Source: Chelonoidis abingdonii
Lineage: Eukaryota; Chordata; Testudines; Testudinidae
NCBI RefSeq assembly: GCF_003597395.2
Contig: NC_133770.1
Coordinates: 290,446,392 to 290,510,391 of the forward strand
DNA length: 64,000 nucleotides
Reading direction: 5' to 3'
Position 1 is the stretch's first letter, and the number at the start of each line of letters is the position of its first letter. Under the pieces are notes generated by a model, which ran no database searches, had not been told where the DNA came from, and worked only from the letters and a program-made list of their open reading frames with translations. The position numbers and the translations under genes were made by a program. This document shows, one piece after another, positions 12,086-23,417 of this stretch.

Positions 12086-12915
12086 AATGGAATAACTTCA
12101 GGGGTTTCTTGGATGATTTACACCAAGAAGGCCCAGACCTCCTGAGTCTCATTGCAGTGGCCTAGTCTACTGGATCATGCAAAGGATCAATGGGACCTCT
12201 CAGATTCTTACACTTAAGTGCATGTTAAATGCGTGACTGGTTTGGGCTTCAAATCTGCAGGTAGTCCCGCTGAAATTAATAGAACTGCTCATGAAGTCAG
12301 CGTAAATAAGGATGCAAAAACTGGAACATAAATTTAAAATATATATATAAATGAGGGTAATACTTACAAAAGCATCTAAGTCCCGTTTTCAAAGTCTCTT
12401 AGGCACTAAGGTGATAAAAATCCATGGGATTTAGGCTCCTATACTGCTTTGAAAGTTTTATCCATCCTTACCACCTCTCCAACCAGATAGCTATAATGTA
12501 CTGGGAATGCAAAGTATACATATAGGGTGGTCTACTTGTTCCCAGACTGGAGCAATTATTAATGAGCCTCAACTGTGACAAGTCCTCTTGCCAAAAATAA
12601 TTCTATATTTGGAAAACAGGAAACATTACATAAGTTCTTGTGTCAGACAATGAGGAGTTGTTGGCAAGTATAAGAGCCTGACATAGTTCACAGATCTGAG
12701 AAGTCTGCACAGAACAGTTCTCATACCTATTTAGTAGCATGCCAAAGTTCCTCGTGTATCAATTCCATCACACAGGTCTTTCTCCTAAGACCATGTAACT
12801 AGCATGAAACATGAGATCTTACCCTGCTTAGAAAAAAAGCACACATGTATTACCAAGTTGTTATCTATAAAGAAGCGACTTATGAGAGCAAGATCAGAAT
12901 CTCCTCCAGAGCTGG
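12086..12915. other. Unassigned AT-rich spacer
   Basis: Scattered short blocks of the reptile 'ctgaaattaatagaactgc' type near 12270, otherwise nothing recognised. Confidence 0.4.
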
Positions 12916-12923
12916 GCCTAGAT

Positions 12924-13775
12924 CAGAGGTGGGCAAACTTTTTTGTCTGAGCGTCACATCGCGGTATGGAGATTGCATGGTGGGCCATTTATGCTCACAA
13001 AATTGGGTCTAGAGGTGCAGGAGGGGGTGAGAGCTCCCGCTGGGGGTGTAGGCTCTGGGCTGGGGCCAGAAATGAGGAGTTCAGGGTGTGGGAAGGAGCT
13101 CCACGTTGGGGTGGGAGGTGGGGGTGAAGGCTCTGGAGTGGGACTGGGGATGAGGGGTTTGGGGTGTAGGAGGGCGCTCCAGGCTGGAACCGAGGGGTTT
13201 GGAGGGCAGGAGGGGAATCGGGGCTGGAGCAGGAGGTTGGGGTTTAGGGAAAGGGGTGAGGGCTCCGGCTGGGGGGGCGGGCTCTGGGGTGGGGCCAGGG
13301 ATAAAGAGTTTGGTGTGTAGGCGAGGACTCCAGGCTTGGACCAAAAGATTCAGAGGGTGGGACGGGGATCAGGGCTGTGGCAGGGGATTGGGGCACTGGG
13401 TGGGCTCAGGGGTGCAGGCTCTGGACGTCGTTTACTGCAAGCAGCTCCCAGAAGCACGTCCCCCCTCCAGCTGTGAGGCATGGCCAGATGGCTCTGCGCA
13501 CAGCCACATCCCCAGGCACCACCCCTGCAGCTCCCATTGGCTGGGAACTGCGGCTAATGGGAACTGCGAGGGCAGCACCTGCGGACAGGGGAGCGTGCAG
13601 AGCTGCCTGTCCAAGCCTCCACATACTACATAGGAGCCAGAGAGGGTTCATGCTGGCTGCTTCCTGGGAACTGTGCGGAGCGGGGCAAGCCCCCAACCTC
13701 ACTCCCTGGCTGGAGCTGATGGCCAGATTAAATGGTCTGAAGGGCTGGAGGTGGCCCGTAGTTTGCTCACCCCTG
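12924..13775. mobile_element. Non-autonomous hAT transposon with GC-rich internal array
   Basis: An 852-bp element with ends CAGAGGTGGGCAAACTTTT and GTAGTTTGCTCACCCCTG, an inverted repeat of about 17 bp. It is flanked by 8-bp duplications gcctagat (12916-12923) and gcctagac (13776-13783). The interior (about 13010-13400) is a degenerate G-rich tandem array of variants of ggggtgcaggctctgggctggggcc; the remainder contains cagctcccattggctgggaac-like sequence. Open frames inside on both strands come from the array and are not genes. hAT assignment rests on the ends and the duplication length; no transposase is present. Confidence 0.88.
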
Positions 13776-13875
13776 GCCTAGACTGTGAACATTGATCCCC
13801 TGAGCCATCATGTTCCCCAGAAATGTGAAAACAAAGTGTTTGCAACAGAAACGACTTTACAGAATTTCCTGATGG

Positions 13876-14103
13876 TGTGGTGTAGCTGAACTGGTCCCAG
13901 CATATACAACAGACATGCTGAGTGAGATAACATCTTTTCATTGGAGCAGCTTCTGCTGGTGAAAGAGACAAACTTTCGAGCTTACACAGAGCTAAGAGCT
14001 TAGGGTAAGATAAGAGCTCCACTGAAGCTCGAAAGCTCGTCTCTCTCACCAACAGAAGCTGGTCTGATAAACGATATGACCTCACCCACCTTGTTTTTAC
14101 AAA
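13876..14103. mobile_element. Inverted-repeat element made of Penelope-like tails
   Basis: The left part (tggtcccagcatat...gagcagcttctgctggtgaaagagacaaactttcgag) is the approximate reverse complement of the right part (gctcgaaagctcgtctctctcaccaacagaagctggtc), roughly 80% by eye, with an irregular centre near 14000-14020. This is the terminal tail of a Penelope-like element family, present here in head-to-head form. The tail contains a ctgaag...gctcGAAAgct block resembling the hammerhead motif known from Penelope-like elements. No target-site duplication was found. Confidence 0.55.
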
Positions 14104-14689
14104 ACGTGGAAAGGTAAAGGGTTTTTTATCCCTGACTAGAAAACATAAGCCAAACACTTGATAAATATTTTATGGGACCAGAAACCTGCCTTTTAAATGT
14201 GTGTATTATTCAATTTAATTAGCAAACTACCCTGCTTATACTGAAATTTACTAATCTTCTATAAGCAATAACGGTCTTCTTATCTGAAGCTGTAAAATTA
14301 GTGACAGAATAAATTGCGTATCCTGTTTACACAGCTGCAGTAATTTGCTCTTGGGAGAAGCAAATCCAAAGCACCAATAATAATAATTAGGACAGAGCTC
14401 ATTACACATGTATTTTTTGTCACCTCTTGGTCTTCTGCAAAATTTGATGTGTGAGAAACGTACTTATGTGTTCAAAAAACACAGGGTCTCATTATGACGC
14501 TATTCTACTGATCAAAGCAGTAACAACAATATACCAAAAGCCTGAGGTAAGTAGGGAAGTGGATATCCAGGAGGAAGCTAGAGAGGAGCGCAGAGAGGAG
14601 ACTGCACAGCAGAAAGTAGACTATGAGAAAGCATGATGATCAGTGAAGTCTCTTAATGCTAACAAACGCAAGCAAGACTGGGAAATCAG
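14104..14689. other. Nothing recognised
   Basis: AT-rich sequence with one short frame (14451-14636, Glu/Arg-rich) and no recognised domain. Confidence 0.4.
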
Positions 14690-15699
14690 CAAGGAAGAAC
14701 TTGAAGTCCTGCAAACTATGATGTGATTGGAACAACAGAGACTAGTGGGATAACTCACATGACAGGAGGTACTTTTATGGATGGATATAACTGTTCAGGA
14801 AGGACAGGCAGGGCAAGAAAGGTGGGGGAGTTGCGTTGTATGTAAGAGAGCATAATGATGCTCGAGAGCTCCGGTAAAACCACAGAAAAACCTGAGAGTC
14901 TCTGGATTAAGTTTAGAAGTGTGAAGCACAAGGGTGATGTCGTAGGTGGAGTATGCCTACAGACACCAGACACGCAGGTCGGGAGAGTGGCATCAGCACG
15001 CCTCTCTTCAGGCAACTAACAGAATTTCTGATCACAGGACCACTGTCTCCTCATGGAGGACTTCAAATTCATCCTAATCTGTACTAGAGATAAGAGCAGA
15101 TGCACAGAAAATCAGAAGTTTTCAAAAGTGGAGTGAACAATTTCCTTGGGAGCAAATGCTGGAGGAACCAACTAGGCGGCAAGCTCTTCTTTGACCTGCT
15201 GTCTCACAAACAGGGAATGAACTAGTGTCAGAAAGTCAGGAATGAGCTCTACCCGACATCTAGTGGTGAATTATGGGAAGTGTGGAAAGAATTCAGAAAG
15301 GTGAAATTCAGAGATTTGCATGGGCATGCCCAGCACATCCCAAGGCAGTCTGGGATGGTTATTTTGACAGCTCTTGGATCCACATTTCTCTTGTTATTGG
15401 GGCAGGATAAATATAAGTTTGCACCTCACTTATGTGAATTGAGAAGTACGAGACTGCTTTATGACAGAGATGTTCAATATAATTAAGTGACACTTGCTAG
15501 ACACAGGGACATCGGGTTCCAAAAGTCGTGAATGATTAGAGAGTTGTATTGACACCAATTGCATCATTCCTCCTCTCTTTCATGTAAAAGAGTAAGAGCT
15601 AATTTTGATCCATTAGTAGTCTATTCTAGAGACTGCTGAGCTGAGTTCATGTTGGGGCCAATAGTGCACCAGCACCAGGGCTCTCCTACTAAAACTAGT

Positions 15700-16405
15700 T
15701 GAGATCAATGAGTGTTGTGTTAACATAGTGGGGGAGCCTGAAAGACCTATTGTTAAGCGGCTGGCAGAGCGGCAGCGTTTGCAGCATGTTGGCGCAGCCC
15801 ATGCGAACAGTGAGCGAGTGACGCGGTTTGCTGGGATGGCTGGAGGGGCGGCACAGCTGGTGTAGTGGAGCTGGTTGTGGGAAGGCTGCAGCATAACTCC
15901 ATGGAGGAGGCAGAGCAGTTGGCCCCTGGCCCCAAAAGTGCCTTAACACTCCTTGTGTGGCTCACTCCCCCATTTCCACCCAGGCTGGGGTGTAAAACTC
16001 TGCCAGATAAACTCTCAATTCTGGGTGGACACTGACCAGAGCCTTTTGGTTGTTGGACCTTGAGTGATTGGGCTTAAGACCCTAGGGGGAAAAGGACATT
16101 GCCAAACGGTACCTGGGGTGGGTTTTTTTGTTATGGTTTGTGTTATAATCCTGTTTGTGTGTCTTCTCCAGTGGGATGCCGCACTTGTTTCCTTCCTTAT
16201 TAAAAGGATTTGCTACACTCAGACTCCGTGCTTGCGAGAGAGAAGTATTCCTCCTAGAGCCGCCCAAGGGGATGTATTATGTACCCGTTCCCCAGGTCAC
16301 TGTGGTGGTCGCTCGAGCCGTTATGCAATGTTGGGTTTTGAACGAACCTGGATACTGAAACCTGCCCTTGTTGCTGCTAATCAAGGGCAGAAGGGTTTAA
16401 CACTA
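15700..16405 (+). repeat. Putative solo LTR inside the CR1
   Basis: Sequence unlike CR1 separates its endonuclease and RT parts. It includes ttttggttgttggaccttgagtg near 16041, and ttattaaaaggatttgctacactcag near 16197 (poly-A and TATA-like), then cacctgcag-free GC segments. This arrangement resembles gypsy-type LTRs of turtles. Ends and duplication are not resolved, so the coordinates are approximate. Confidence 0.4.
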
Positions 16406-17261
16406 GAACAGGGAAGAAAAGTGGATAGAACCTGGAGCAGGTGACCATCGAGATGGTCGCGTCAGGATCCTGACAGAAGAAAAAGGATGAGCAAGCAGAT
16501 ATGGACCCTGGAACTTAAGAAAAGCAGACTTTGACTCCCTCAAGGAATCGATGGGCAGGATCCCCTGGAGAGGATAACATGAGTCAGGAAAGAGAGTCCA
16601 GGCAGCTGGCTGATTGCTAAGAATCTTACTGAGGTTGCCAGGAAAAAATCCTCTCGATGTGGTGGAAAGAATAATAATTATGGCAATGATCACGACAATC
16701 AGTTACAGTGAACTCACTTGCGAAATGACACAAGGAGGAATATAAAAATAATTGTCCAGACATGCAGGAGTGAAATAGGAAGGCTAATTCACACTTGGTT
16801 GCAGTAGAAGGGATATTAAGCAGAACAAGAAGGGTTTCTACAGGTATCTTAACAGAAGAAGTCCAACGGAAGGTGTGGAGCCCTTACTCGAATGGGGGAG
16901 GCACTCAGTTACATGAGGATTGTAAAGCAAATAATGTACATACAACTGCTTTTTTTGCTTCTGTCTTGTCATGAACAACGGTCGCCTCTCAACTACTCGC
17001 ATTGGGCAGCACGGTATGAGGGAGACAAGTTGACCAGACCCTCTGTGGAGAAGAATGGATGCGGACTATAGAAACATCTGATGAGCACAATCCATGGGGC
17101 CAGATTGCACCTGCATCCACGGGTGCTAACGGAGGTTGCGGATGTGATTGCAGAGCCATGCCATTACTTTTGAAAACTTATGTTGTTGGAGAGTCCAGAT
17201 GACTGGAAAAAGGCTAATGTAGTGCCATCTTCAAAAGGGAAGGAGGAGACTCCGGCAAGAC

Positions 17262-17392
17262 AGACCATCTCTGGTATTCACCCATGAAAGCTCACGCTCC
17301 AAAACGTCTGTTAGTCTATAAGGTGCCACAGGATTCTCTGCTGCTTTTACAGATCCAGACTAACACGGCTACCCCTCTGATACCTGAAAGGG
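17262..17392 (+). mobile_element. Penelope-like element tail, single arm
   Basis: Runs from about ggtattcacccatgaaagctcacgctcc through gttagtctataaggtgccacagg to cagactaacacggctacccctctgatacc. It is nearly identical to one arm plus the end block of the fold-back elements at 23220-23417 and 62667-62888. It interrupts the CR1 between RT and 3' end, so it is younger than that CR1. Confidence 0.8.
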
Positions 17393-17709
17393 GGTTCCAA
17401 AGAGGATGGATCTAGACTGCTCTCAGTGGTAGCAGATGACAGAACAAGGAGCAAGGGTCTCAAGTTGCAGTGGAGGGAGGTTTAGGTTGGATATTAGCAA
17501 AAAAAATTTCACGAGGATGGTGGTGAAGCACTGGAATGGGTTACCTGGGGAGGTGGTGGAATCTCCCTCCTTGGAGGTTTTTAAGGTCAGGCTTGACAAA
17601 GCCCTGGCTGGGATGATTTTGTTGAGGATTGGTCCTGCTTTTAGCAGGGGGTTGGACTAGATGACCTCCTGAGGTCCCTTCCAACACTGATATTCTATGA
17701 TTCTATGAT

Positions 17710-18434
17710 AAAAGTGATCTGAGATCCAAAGTAGGCCTCATATTGCTTAACAATTTGTACAAGACTAATAGGAACAGTTTAGCTATAGTAATCAATTACA
17801 TTATCATCCTTCGAATGAAAAGCTGGGGATACAAAACCCTCTACTTAAACATGCAGCTGTACACTGAAGAATGCCTGTAGAGATGGCCTGGTGAACTTCC
17901 ATTTTGGAGTTTGAATTATTTTATATCAAAAGTGCTTTGTTTATGACTTACAATGTGGTTTTCCGAACTACCAGCCCTGCAAGCTCACTATGATCTTGAA
18001 TAAACTCACACAGAAAAATTATAAAAGACAACAACACCATGTCACCCCGGGTGAATACTTTTCACAAAGCAATCGCTCCATATCTGTCCTGATCGTCCTC
18101 AAAGGAAGCCTGTGAAACACCTTCAAAAGACAATTCTGGGTGCTTAAACTTTGCTTAACACTGAAAAATCATGGTCTTATTCATACGTGCCAACTTCTAA
18201 TAGCACCGGTGGGTGCTTGACCCCCTTTCTTCCCCCGGCCCCGCCCCAACTCCACCCCCGACTCCCCATGTGTGTGCTGTCGAAGGAAAGAGATGTATGT
18301 GTACACTGAGGTTCCAGCCAGCATCCTTTCAGTACAGAGTTGTGTAAGTTGTGTCAGTCCAGGGCTCTGTGGTCTTCTTGCCATGGAGACTGTCAGTAGT
18401 GAGGTGGGACACGAATGCAGCCTGTGGATTTAAT
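17710..18434. other. Unassigned spacer
   Basis: AT-rich to 18180, then a short C-rich segment (18210-18270) with a cgtgccaacttc block that resembles a truncated transposon end. No gene. Confidence 0.4.
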
Positions 18435-18826
18435 GATGGCAAGGGAAAATATAGGAAAGGGACAGATAAGACAGAAAATATCATATTGCCTCTATATAAA
18501 TCCATGGTACACCCACATCTTGAATATTGCATGACAATGTGGTCGCTCCATCTCAAAAAAGGCGTATTGGAATTGGAAAGGGTGACAAAAATGATTAGGG
18601 GTCTGGAACAGCTTCCATATGAAGAGAGATTAATAAGACTGGGACTTTTCAGTTTGGAAAAGAGATGACTAAGGGGGGATAGGAACAGAGGTCTATAAAA
18701 TCATGAATGGTGTGGGTAAAGTAAATACGGAAGTGTTACTTACTGCTTTTCGTAAAACAAGAACTAGGGGTTATCAAATGAAATTAATAGGCAGCAGGTT
18801 TAAAACAAACACAAACCTACTCATAA
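18435..18826 (+). pseudogene. CR1 ORF2 C-terminal fragment
   Basis: The frame 18351-18668 contains [22 protein letters not shown] and [20 protein letters not shown], the C-terminal part of CR1 ORF2 of the same subfamily as 8052-8411. Translation is broken at 18669. The match ends abruptly near 18826, where LTR sequence begins. Confidence 0.82.
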
Positions 18827-18832
18827 ATCAGA

Positions 18833-19380
18833 AAATGTCTAGAAAGCCACAATTAGGTTTATTTCTGTTTATTTCTTATTGGCTTGTGGACTCTCCTGTG
18901 CTAACCCCAAATGCTTTTATTTTGCTTGTAACCTTCATGGACCTCAAGGAGGTTATTCTTGACGCTTAATTTTTGGTGAGTGGTTTTTTTAAATCTACCA
19001 AAAGTCTTCCAGATGTATTTTCTATCTTTTTTTTTTTTAATAAAATTTACCTTTTTTAAGAACAGAGTTGGGTTTCTGTGTCCTAAGAGGTCTGTGCATA
19101 TGTTGTTTAATTAACTGATTTCCTTTGTTTTCTTTCTCAGCTCTTCCCTGGAGGGGGTGTGTGAAAGGGCTTGAGGGTACCCCACAGGAAGGATTTCCCA
19201 AGTGCACCTTCCCGGGTTCCAACGGGTTTTGCATTTAGATTTTGACAGCATCTACCTATCCAAGGTCAGAGAGAAGCTATAACCTTGGGAGTTTAATACA
19301 AGCCAGTATTAATTGTTAGAATCCGTGCGGGCCCCCACCTTCTGCACTCAAAGTGCCAGAGTAGGGAATCAGCACTGACA
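18833..19380 (+). repeat. Truncated LTR, same family as 31229-32166
   Basis: Block-for-block match to the 3' 60% of the LTR at 31229-32166: attaggtttattt, gctaaccccaaatgcttttattttgc, aataaaatttacc, gagggtaccccacaggaagg, ccaaggtcagagagaagct, cgggcccccaccttctgcactca. Both copies end at the same point, ...gaatcagc..TGACA (19380 and 32166), after which the sequences diverge. This fixes the LTR 3' boundary. The 5' part is missing. Confidence 0.85.
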
Positions 19381-19544
19381 AGCTCTGAAGTGTGTGAAGG
19401 TTTTTTTTCAGTCAGTTCGTGTTCCTTCCCTACTCCTCAGGTCAAGTACACCCATTCTCAGCTCCTCACCCCAGCCTCAACAGTGTGCTCTTGGTGCATG
19501 TTCTGAGCATGCCTGGTCTCAGTTTCCCACCCAGACAGGCAGAG

Positions 19545-19945
19545 CGCCCTCAGATCCTGGCTTACATGGGGGGCAGTAGGCAGACGGATTCAGATACCCC
19601 AAAAAAGTCTCACATAAGGAGGGGCATAGAATGAGTCTCAAGGCCCGCCAGGGGTCACTGACTCCCAGATAAAATGATGGGGTTAGAGAGTGGGAATCAG
19701 ACACCCCAAAAAGGCAAGGTCCCCCAGATCCTGGCACACACAAGGGACCAGAGCTAAGACATCCTTGGGGGCAGGGACACCCAGATCCCAGCTCATATAG
19801 GAGAGGTAGGGAGACTGGCTCAGACCACTGCAGACAGGCAAGTCCCCTCCAGAGCCTGACTCACATGGGGAGGAGGCAAAGGAGTTAACACCCTTGTAGA
19901 TGGGTTCGGGCCCCGCAGATCATGGCATATACATAGGAGGGGAAT
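19545..19945. repeat. Degenerate tandem repeat, about 65-70 bp unit
   Basis: A motif like cagatcctggctcacatggggg recurs near 19551, 19725, 19782, 19850 and 19915, each followed by variants of gcagacggattcagacacccc. Spacing is irregular (about 57-70 bp after the second copy), so this is an old, decayed minisatellite. A pyrimidine-rich stretch (19960-20130) follows. Confidence 0.5.
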
Positions 19946-20130
19946 GTGGGGTTGCCAGGCACCCCACCTCTATTCTCCCCTAGTTGCCCTGTCACTCACC
20001 TCCATTTTGCCCTTCCCACTCCTCCATTCCTACCCCCCAGTCCCTATCCACTCCCCAATACCAGATTCCCTAACCCTCTCCCCCATTCCCACCTACCCTG
20101 TTCTCTCCCAACCACCCTCCCCTATGAGTG

Positions 20131-20887
20131 AGCACTTGATTGTGCGGTTTATTTTCTTTGCAAAACAGACGCTTGTGGGTTACCCCAACAGAGTGTGCGG
20201 CACTCACCAGGGAAAGCAAATAAAAACATTATTTGAAAAAATGATTGCATCTCCAGTTAGGCATGATAAGGATTACGCTGGACATGAGCAGACAGAAAGG
20301 CTAACTATCTAAAAAGCTACCAGTAGAGCTGGATGGCTCTGTGGTATGTGACAGTCATTGAAGCAGAGCACCCACATCAGGAACTGTAAGTTCAAATCCA
20401 ATCCATGTCAGAAGTCTGAAGGAAAAAAGCAGGCATATTGCTTCAGTAATAAAAGGGGGAACAAAGAGAACTTCAGTGATCATAGATCTGTCAGCTGGAC
20501 AAATACTGACACAAATTATTAAACAATCATGTTGTAAGCATCTGGAGTTATAAGGAATAGGCAGCATGAACTTGTTAAGATCCCCTCCCACCCTCCAAAC
20601 CCCTGGGTTCTGATGATCTGAGCCCTAGTTTGAGTGCCACAATGTTACAAAAGGTGATTTTAGTTTTTTGCCATGGGGACTGTATCTCAGTCAAATGGCC
20701 CCAGCTTTGGCTCACTAAGCTTACCATGTGTGCCATGAGGTACATCAGATTTCAAGACAGTCCAATTTACCATACATTAGAGCACTTAGAACAGTCTGAG
20801 CTTTAAGCAGAAAGGTGGTCTTATCCTTCACTATAGCAGAGCTGTCGCTGCTAGAATTAAATCAGTCAGAACTCATCCATAGCACTA
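20131..20887. other. Spacer with a possible tRNA-like SINE
   Basis: Near 20325-20405, gagctggatggctctgtgg and gtaagttcaaatccaatcc resemble spaced A and B boxes of a tRNA-derived SINE. The rest is unassigned. Confidence 0.35.
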
Positions 20888-21068
20888 TCATAGAATATCA
20901 GGGTTGGAAGAGACCTCAGGAGGTCATCTAGTCCAACCCCCTGCTCAAAGCAGGACCAATCTCAGGCAGGTTTTTGCCCCAGATCCCTAAATGGTTCCTT
21001 GAAGGATTGAATTCACAGCCTGGGGTTTAGCAGGCCAAGGCGCAAACCACTGAGCTATCCCTCCCACC
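20888..21068 (-). mobile_element. tRNA-derived SINE (tortoise Pol III/Cry type)
   Basis: On the minus strand the element reads ggtgggagggatagctcagtggtttg (A box, tRNA-like head), then a gaattcaatcc-type B box. It ends in gcagggggttggactagatgacc, tcctgaggtc and atattctatgat, the 3' tail shared with CR1 (compare 17620-17700). A tRNA head joined to a CR1 tail defines the turtle Pol III SINE, which is mobilised by CR1 reverse transcriptase. This copy is full length at about 181 bp. Confidence 0.92.
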
Positions 21069-22097
21069 GTAAGTAAGGGGTGGAACAGATCTATTGTGAG
21101 TTAGTGCAGCAGACAGGAGAGAAGTGAGTCTACATGCAGGTTTTGTCCTGGCTCATGTCCCCAAAGGCACATCACAAGTCTCCATCGCTTTATTTATAAC
21201 AACAGAACATACTGATCCCCTACCTTCATCTTATGGGTATTGCAAGCCTGCCTTAAGTAACGTTTGTAAAGTGTGTTGGGATCCTCTGGACGAAAGGTGA
21301 TGTAGATGTGCCAAATATTTATCTTATAAAACAAGCAAGGAGGTTAAGGGCTTTAAAAAGGAGTGGGGTAAACATGCAAAAAATCCAGTTAATTCAAAAG
21401 GGAATTAAAACCCCACAAAACAAGACATCTAACCAAGGCTATCAGGACATTGCACAAGAACATAATATTTCCGGCTTAATTATAGTCCAGAATGTTCACC
21501 CACTGATAAGAAAAGGCAGACTCACACCCATTACTGTGATCAAACAAGGACCCCTGAGCAGAAGAGCTGCCGTGTTATTAGACATCGCCCCAGGCAGCAG
21601 ATATAACCAGACAGGAAACTCTCATTATAGTTGCTAGCACCTCTGTCTTGGCAAAAAGAGAAAGTGTTTGTGTTGCAGAACAATGAGCTCTTCATCGCTT
21701 TAAGGGCAATTGGATGCAAGTAAAATGTTATGTTACACTTTAAAATACATCAACAGAGAAAGATGTTTCAGACTTGTGCTCTGGTGTACTGAAATTTACC
21801 AGCTGCTGCTGCATTTCCACTCTTTGTATCTTTGCCATTAGCTGATTCATGCAAAAAATCGCTACATAAATTATGTTATCTTAACACTTTTGTTAAAAGA
21901 GTGTGATCAATTATTTAGGTGGCAATATCAAACTGGTATCAGTTTGATCAATTCTGTCACAAAGCAAGTATGTGTTACATAGTAAAAAACAAAAAAGAAA
22001 CACACCAGTTCCTAGCTGTCCCTTTCCACAATGCACGCTGTATTTTATAGCTTAGAATTAACAAGGCTTCTTTCAAACTTCTAAACAGTGTTCAGTT
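21069..22097. other. No recognised gene
   Basis: The frame 21308-21637 (109 codons) has no recognisable domain and no supporting splice signals. AT-rich, no repeat identified. Confidence 0.4.
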
Positions 22098-22390
22098 TAG
22101 TGTGACAGGGTGACCCTAAGATCCCTTCAATGCCAATTAGTAAAGGAGTCACTGTCTTGTAACAGCGAATCCTACAGGCATGACAAACTCACTACACCAA
22201 ACACAGGGCTGTCATAGTATTTGTCTGAAAAGAAGGCTGTGTGAGGTATCAAATGAAAGTTTATATTATACTGTCATCATAAGCATTGTGTGATGTACAT
22301 ACGGGTGATACTTATGAAGCTGTATGTCTGTACTATAAATATGTGGAAGCCATGTAACCAGGCCAGATTGATCAACAAGTTTGTCCTAGA
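22098..22390. repeat. LTR-like fragment, unassigned family
   Basis: gtgacagggtgaccctaag...gtgtgaggtatcaaatgaaagtttat...gtaaccaggcc. The style (tgtgac start, gaggtatcaaatgaaag block) resembles dispersed LTR sequence in turtle genomes; no boundary is confirmed. Confidence 0.35.
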
Positions 22391-22590
22391 TCTGTGGTTC
22401 CCAAACTTGGTTCACAGCTTGTCAAGGTAAGCCCCTGGCAGGCTGCAAGACACTTTGTTTACCTGAGCATCCGCAGGTACGGCTGCTCGCGGCTCACAGC
22501 GGCTGCGGTTCACCATTCCCGGCCAATGGGAGCTGCGTGAAGTGGTGGCCCGGCCTGCGCCGCTTCCTGCAGCTCCCATTGGCTGGGAAC
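22391..22590. mobile_element. hAT-like palindromic transposon, truncated
   Basis: Starts tgtggttcccaaacttgg, close to a CAGTGGTTCCCAAACTT hAT terminus, followed by GC-rich sequence with ccaatgggagctgcg and, in inverted sense, cagctcccattggctggg. The second terminus is missing: the element stops where the Penelope-like coding remnant begins. Confidence 0.6.
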
Positions 22591-22591
22591 C

Positions 22592-22905
22592 AATGTGATA
22601 TATGCTATCATGTGCCAACAATGCCCCTCTGCCATGTACACTGGTCAAACTGGACAATCTCTATGCAAAAGTATAAATGGACACAAACCTGACATCAGGA
22701 ATTATAACATTCAAAAACCAATAGAGAACACTTCAATCTCCCCGATCACTCAATAAAAAAGACCTAAAAGTGGCAATTCTTCAACCAAAAAAACCTTCAG
22801 AAACAAACTTCAACGTGAAACTGCAGAACTGGAATTAATTTGCAAACTGGACACCATCAAATTAGGCCTGAATAAAGGTTGGGAGTGGATGGGTCATTAT
22901 AAAAC
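22592..22905 (+). pseudogene. Penelope-like element, GIY-YIG endonuclease domain
   Basis: Translation from about 22592 gives YAIMCQQCPSAMYTGQTGQSL, the GIY-YIG endonuclease start of Penelope-like elements, with a CxxC pair. Next come HKPDIRNYNIQ, EKHFNLPDHSIKK and, in another frame, RETAELELICKLDTIKLGLN, the conserved order of that domain. GIY-YIG nicks target DNA for element insertion and sits C-terminal to the RT, which is absent here. A frameshift near 22755 and stops show decay. The following 3' region (22906-23207) leads to the tail motif. Confidence 0.82.
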
Positions 22906-23124
22906 CTAATTTCCCCCATACTAATTTCCCCCCATTGTTACTCATACCTTCTCGTCAACTGTTTGAAATGGGCCACTCTCATTACTACTACGAAAGTGAT
23001 TTTCTCTCTCTTGGTATCCTACTGTTAATGGAACTGTCTTGTTAGACTGACCTCCCACTTGATATGGCAACTCCCATCTTTTCGTGTGCTGTGTATTTAT
23101 ATCTGCCTACTGTATTTTCCACTC

Positions 23125-23207
23125 CCTGCATATAATGAAGTGAGCTGTAGCCCACGAAAGCTTATGCCCAAATAAATGTGTTAGTCTCTAAGGTGGCACA
23201 AGGACTC
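23125..23207 (+). ncRNA. Hammerhead-like motif in the Penelope-like tail
   Basis: ataATGA (23132-23138), helix gtgagc (23140-23145), loop tgta, gcccac (23150-23155), then GAAA (23156-23159). The layout is that of a hammerhead core (CUGANGA, helix II, GAAA), with the first bases mutated, one extra A before the helix and one A-C mismatch. Penelope-like elements are known to carry hammerhead motifs in their terminal repeats. This copy is probably inactive. Confidence 0.45.
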
Positions 23208-23219
23208 CTCATTGTCTTT

Positions 23220-23417
23220 AAAAGCAGCAGAGAATCCTGTGGCACCTTATAGATTAACAGAGGTTTTGGAGCATGAGCTTTCGTGGGTGAATACCCACTT
23301 TGTCAGATGTATTCACCCACGAAAGCTCATGCTCCAAAACCTCTGTTAGTCTATAAGGTGCCACAGGATTCTCTGCTGCTTTTACAGATCCAGACTAACA
23401 CGGCTACTCCTCTGATA
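23220..23417. mobile_element. Fold-back element of Penelope-like tails with 12-bp duplication
   Basis: The left arm (aaaagcagcagagaatcctgtggcacc...gtgggtgaata) is the inverted copy of the right arm (tattcacccac...ggtgccacaggattctctgctgctttt), with about one mismatch and a 16-nt spacer. The right end carries the extra block cagactaacacggctactcctctgatac. The element is flanked by identical 12-bp repeats ctcattgtcttt (23208-23219 and 23418-23429). It sits at the end of the Penelope-like tail. Confidence 0.85.

Larger units (their letters stand above)
14690..17709 (+). mobile_element. Decayed CR1 LINE, endonuclease to 3' end, with two insertions
   Basis: Sense CR1 ORF2 pieces in correct order. 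Endonuclease-domain similarity runs about 14690-15240, in broken frames, including a GVCLQTPDT-like block near 14950 and a final LLTNRE-like block. RT similarity follows at about 16450-17260 (RVLTEVADVIAEP and PDDWKKANVVPS-like blocks). The conserved 3' end is at 17397-17709, including gtggtgaagcactggaatgggtt, gggttggactagatgacctc and a terminal (attctatg)n repeat. The element is interrupted by an LTR-like block (about 15700-16405) and by a Penelope-like tail (17262-17392). Frames are badly shifted, so this copy is old. Confidence 0.75.

Noticed and set aside
13199..13781. Overlapping frames on both strands as genes
   Set aside because: They lie inside the hAT element and reflect its G-rich internal array.
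17436..17660. 74-codon frame as a gene
   Set aside because: It is the conserved CR1 3' region, open by chance on the plus strand.
21308..21637. 109-codon frame as a small host gene
   Set aside because: No recognised domain, splice context or conserved motif; consistent with chance.
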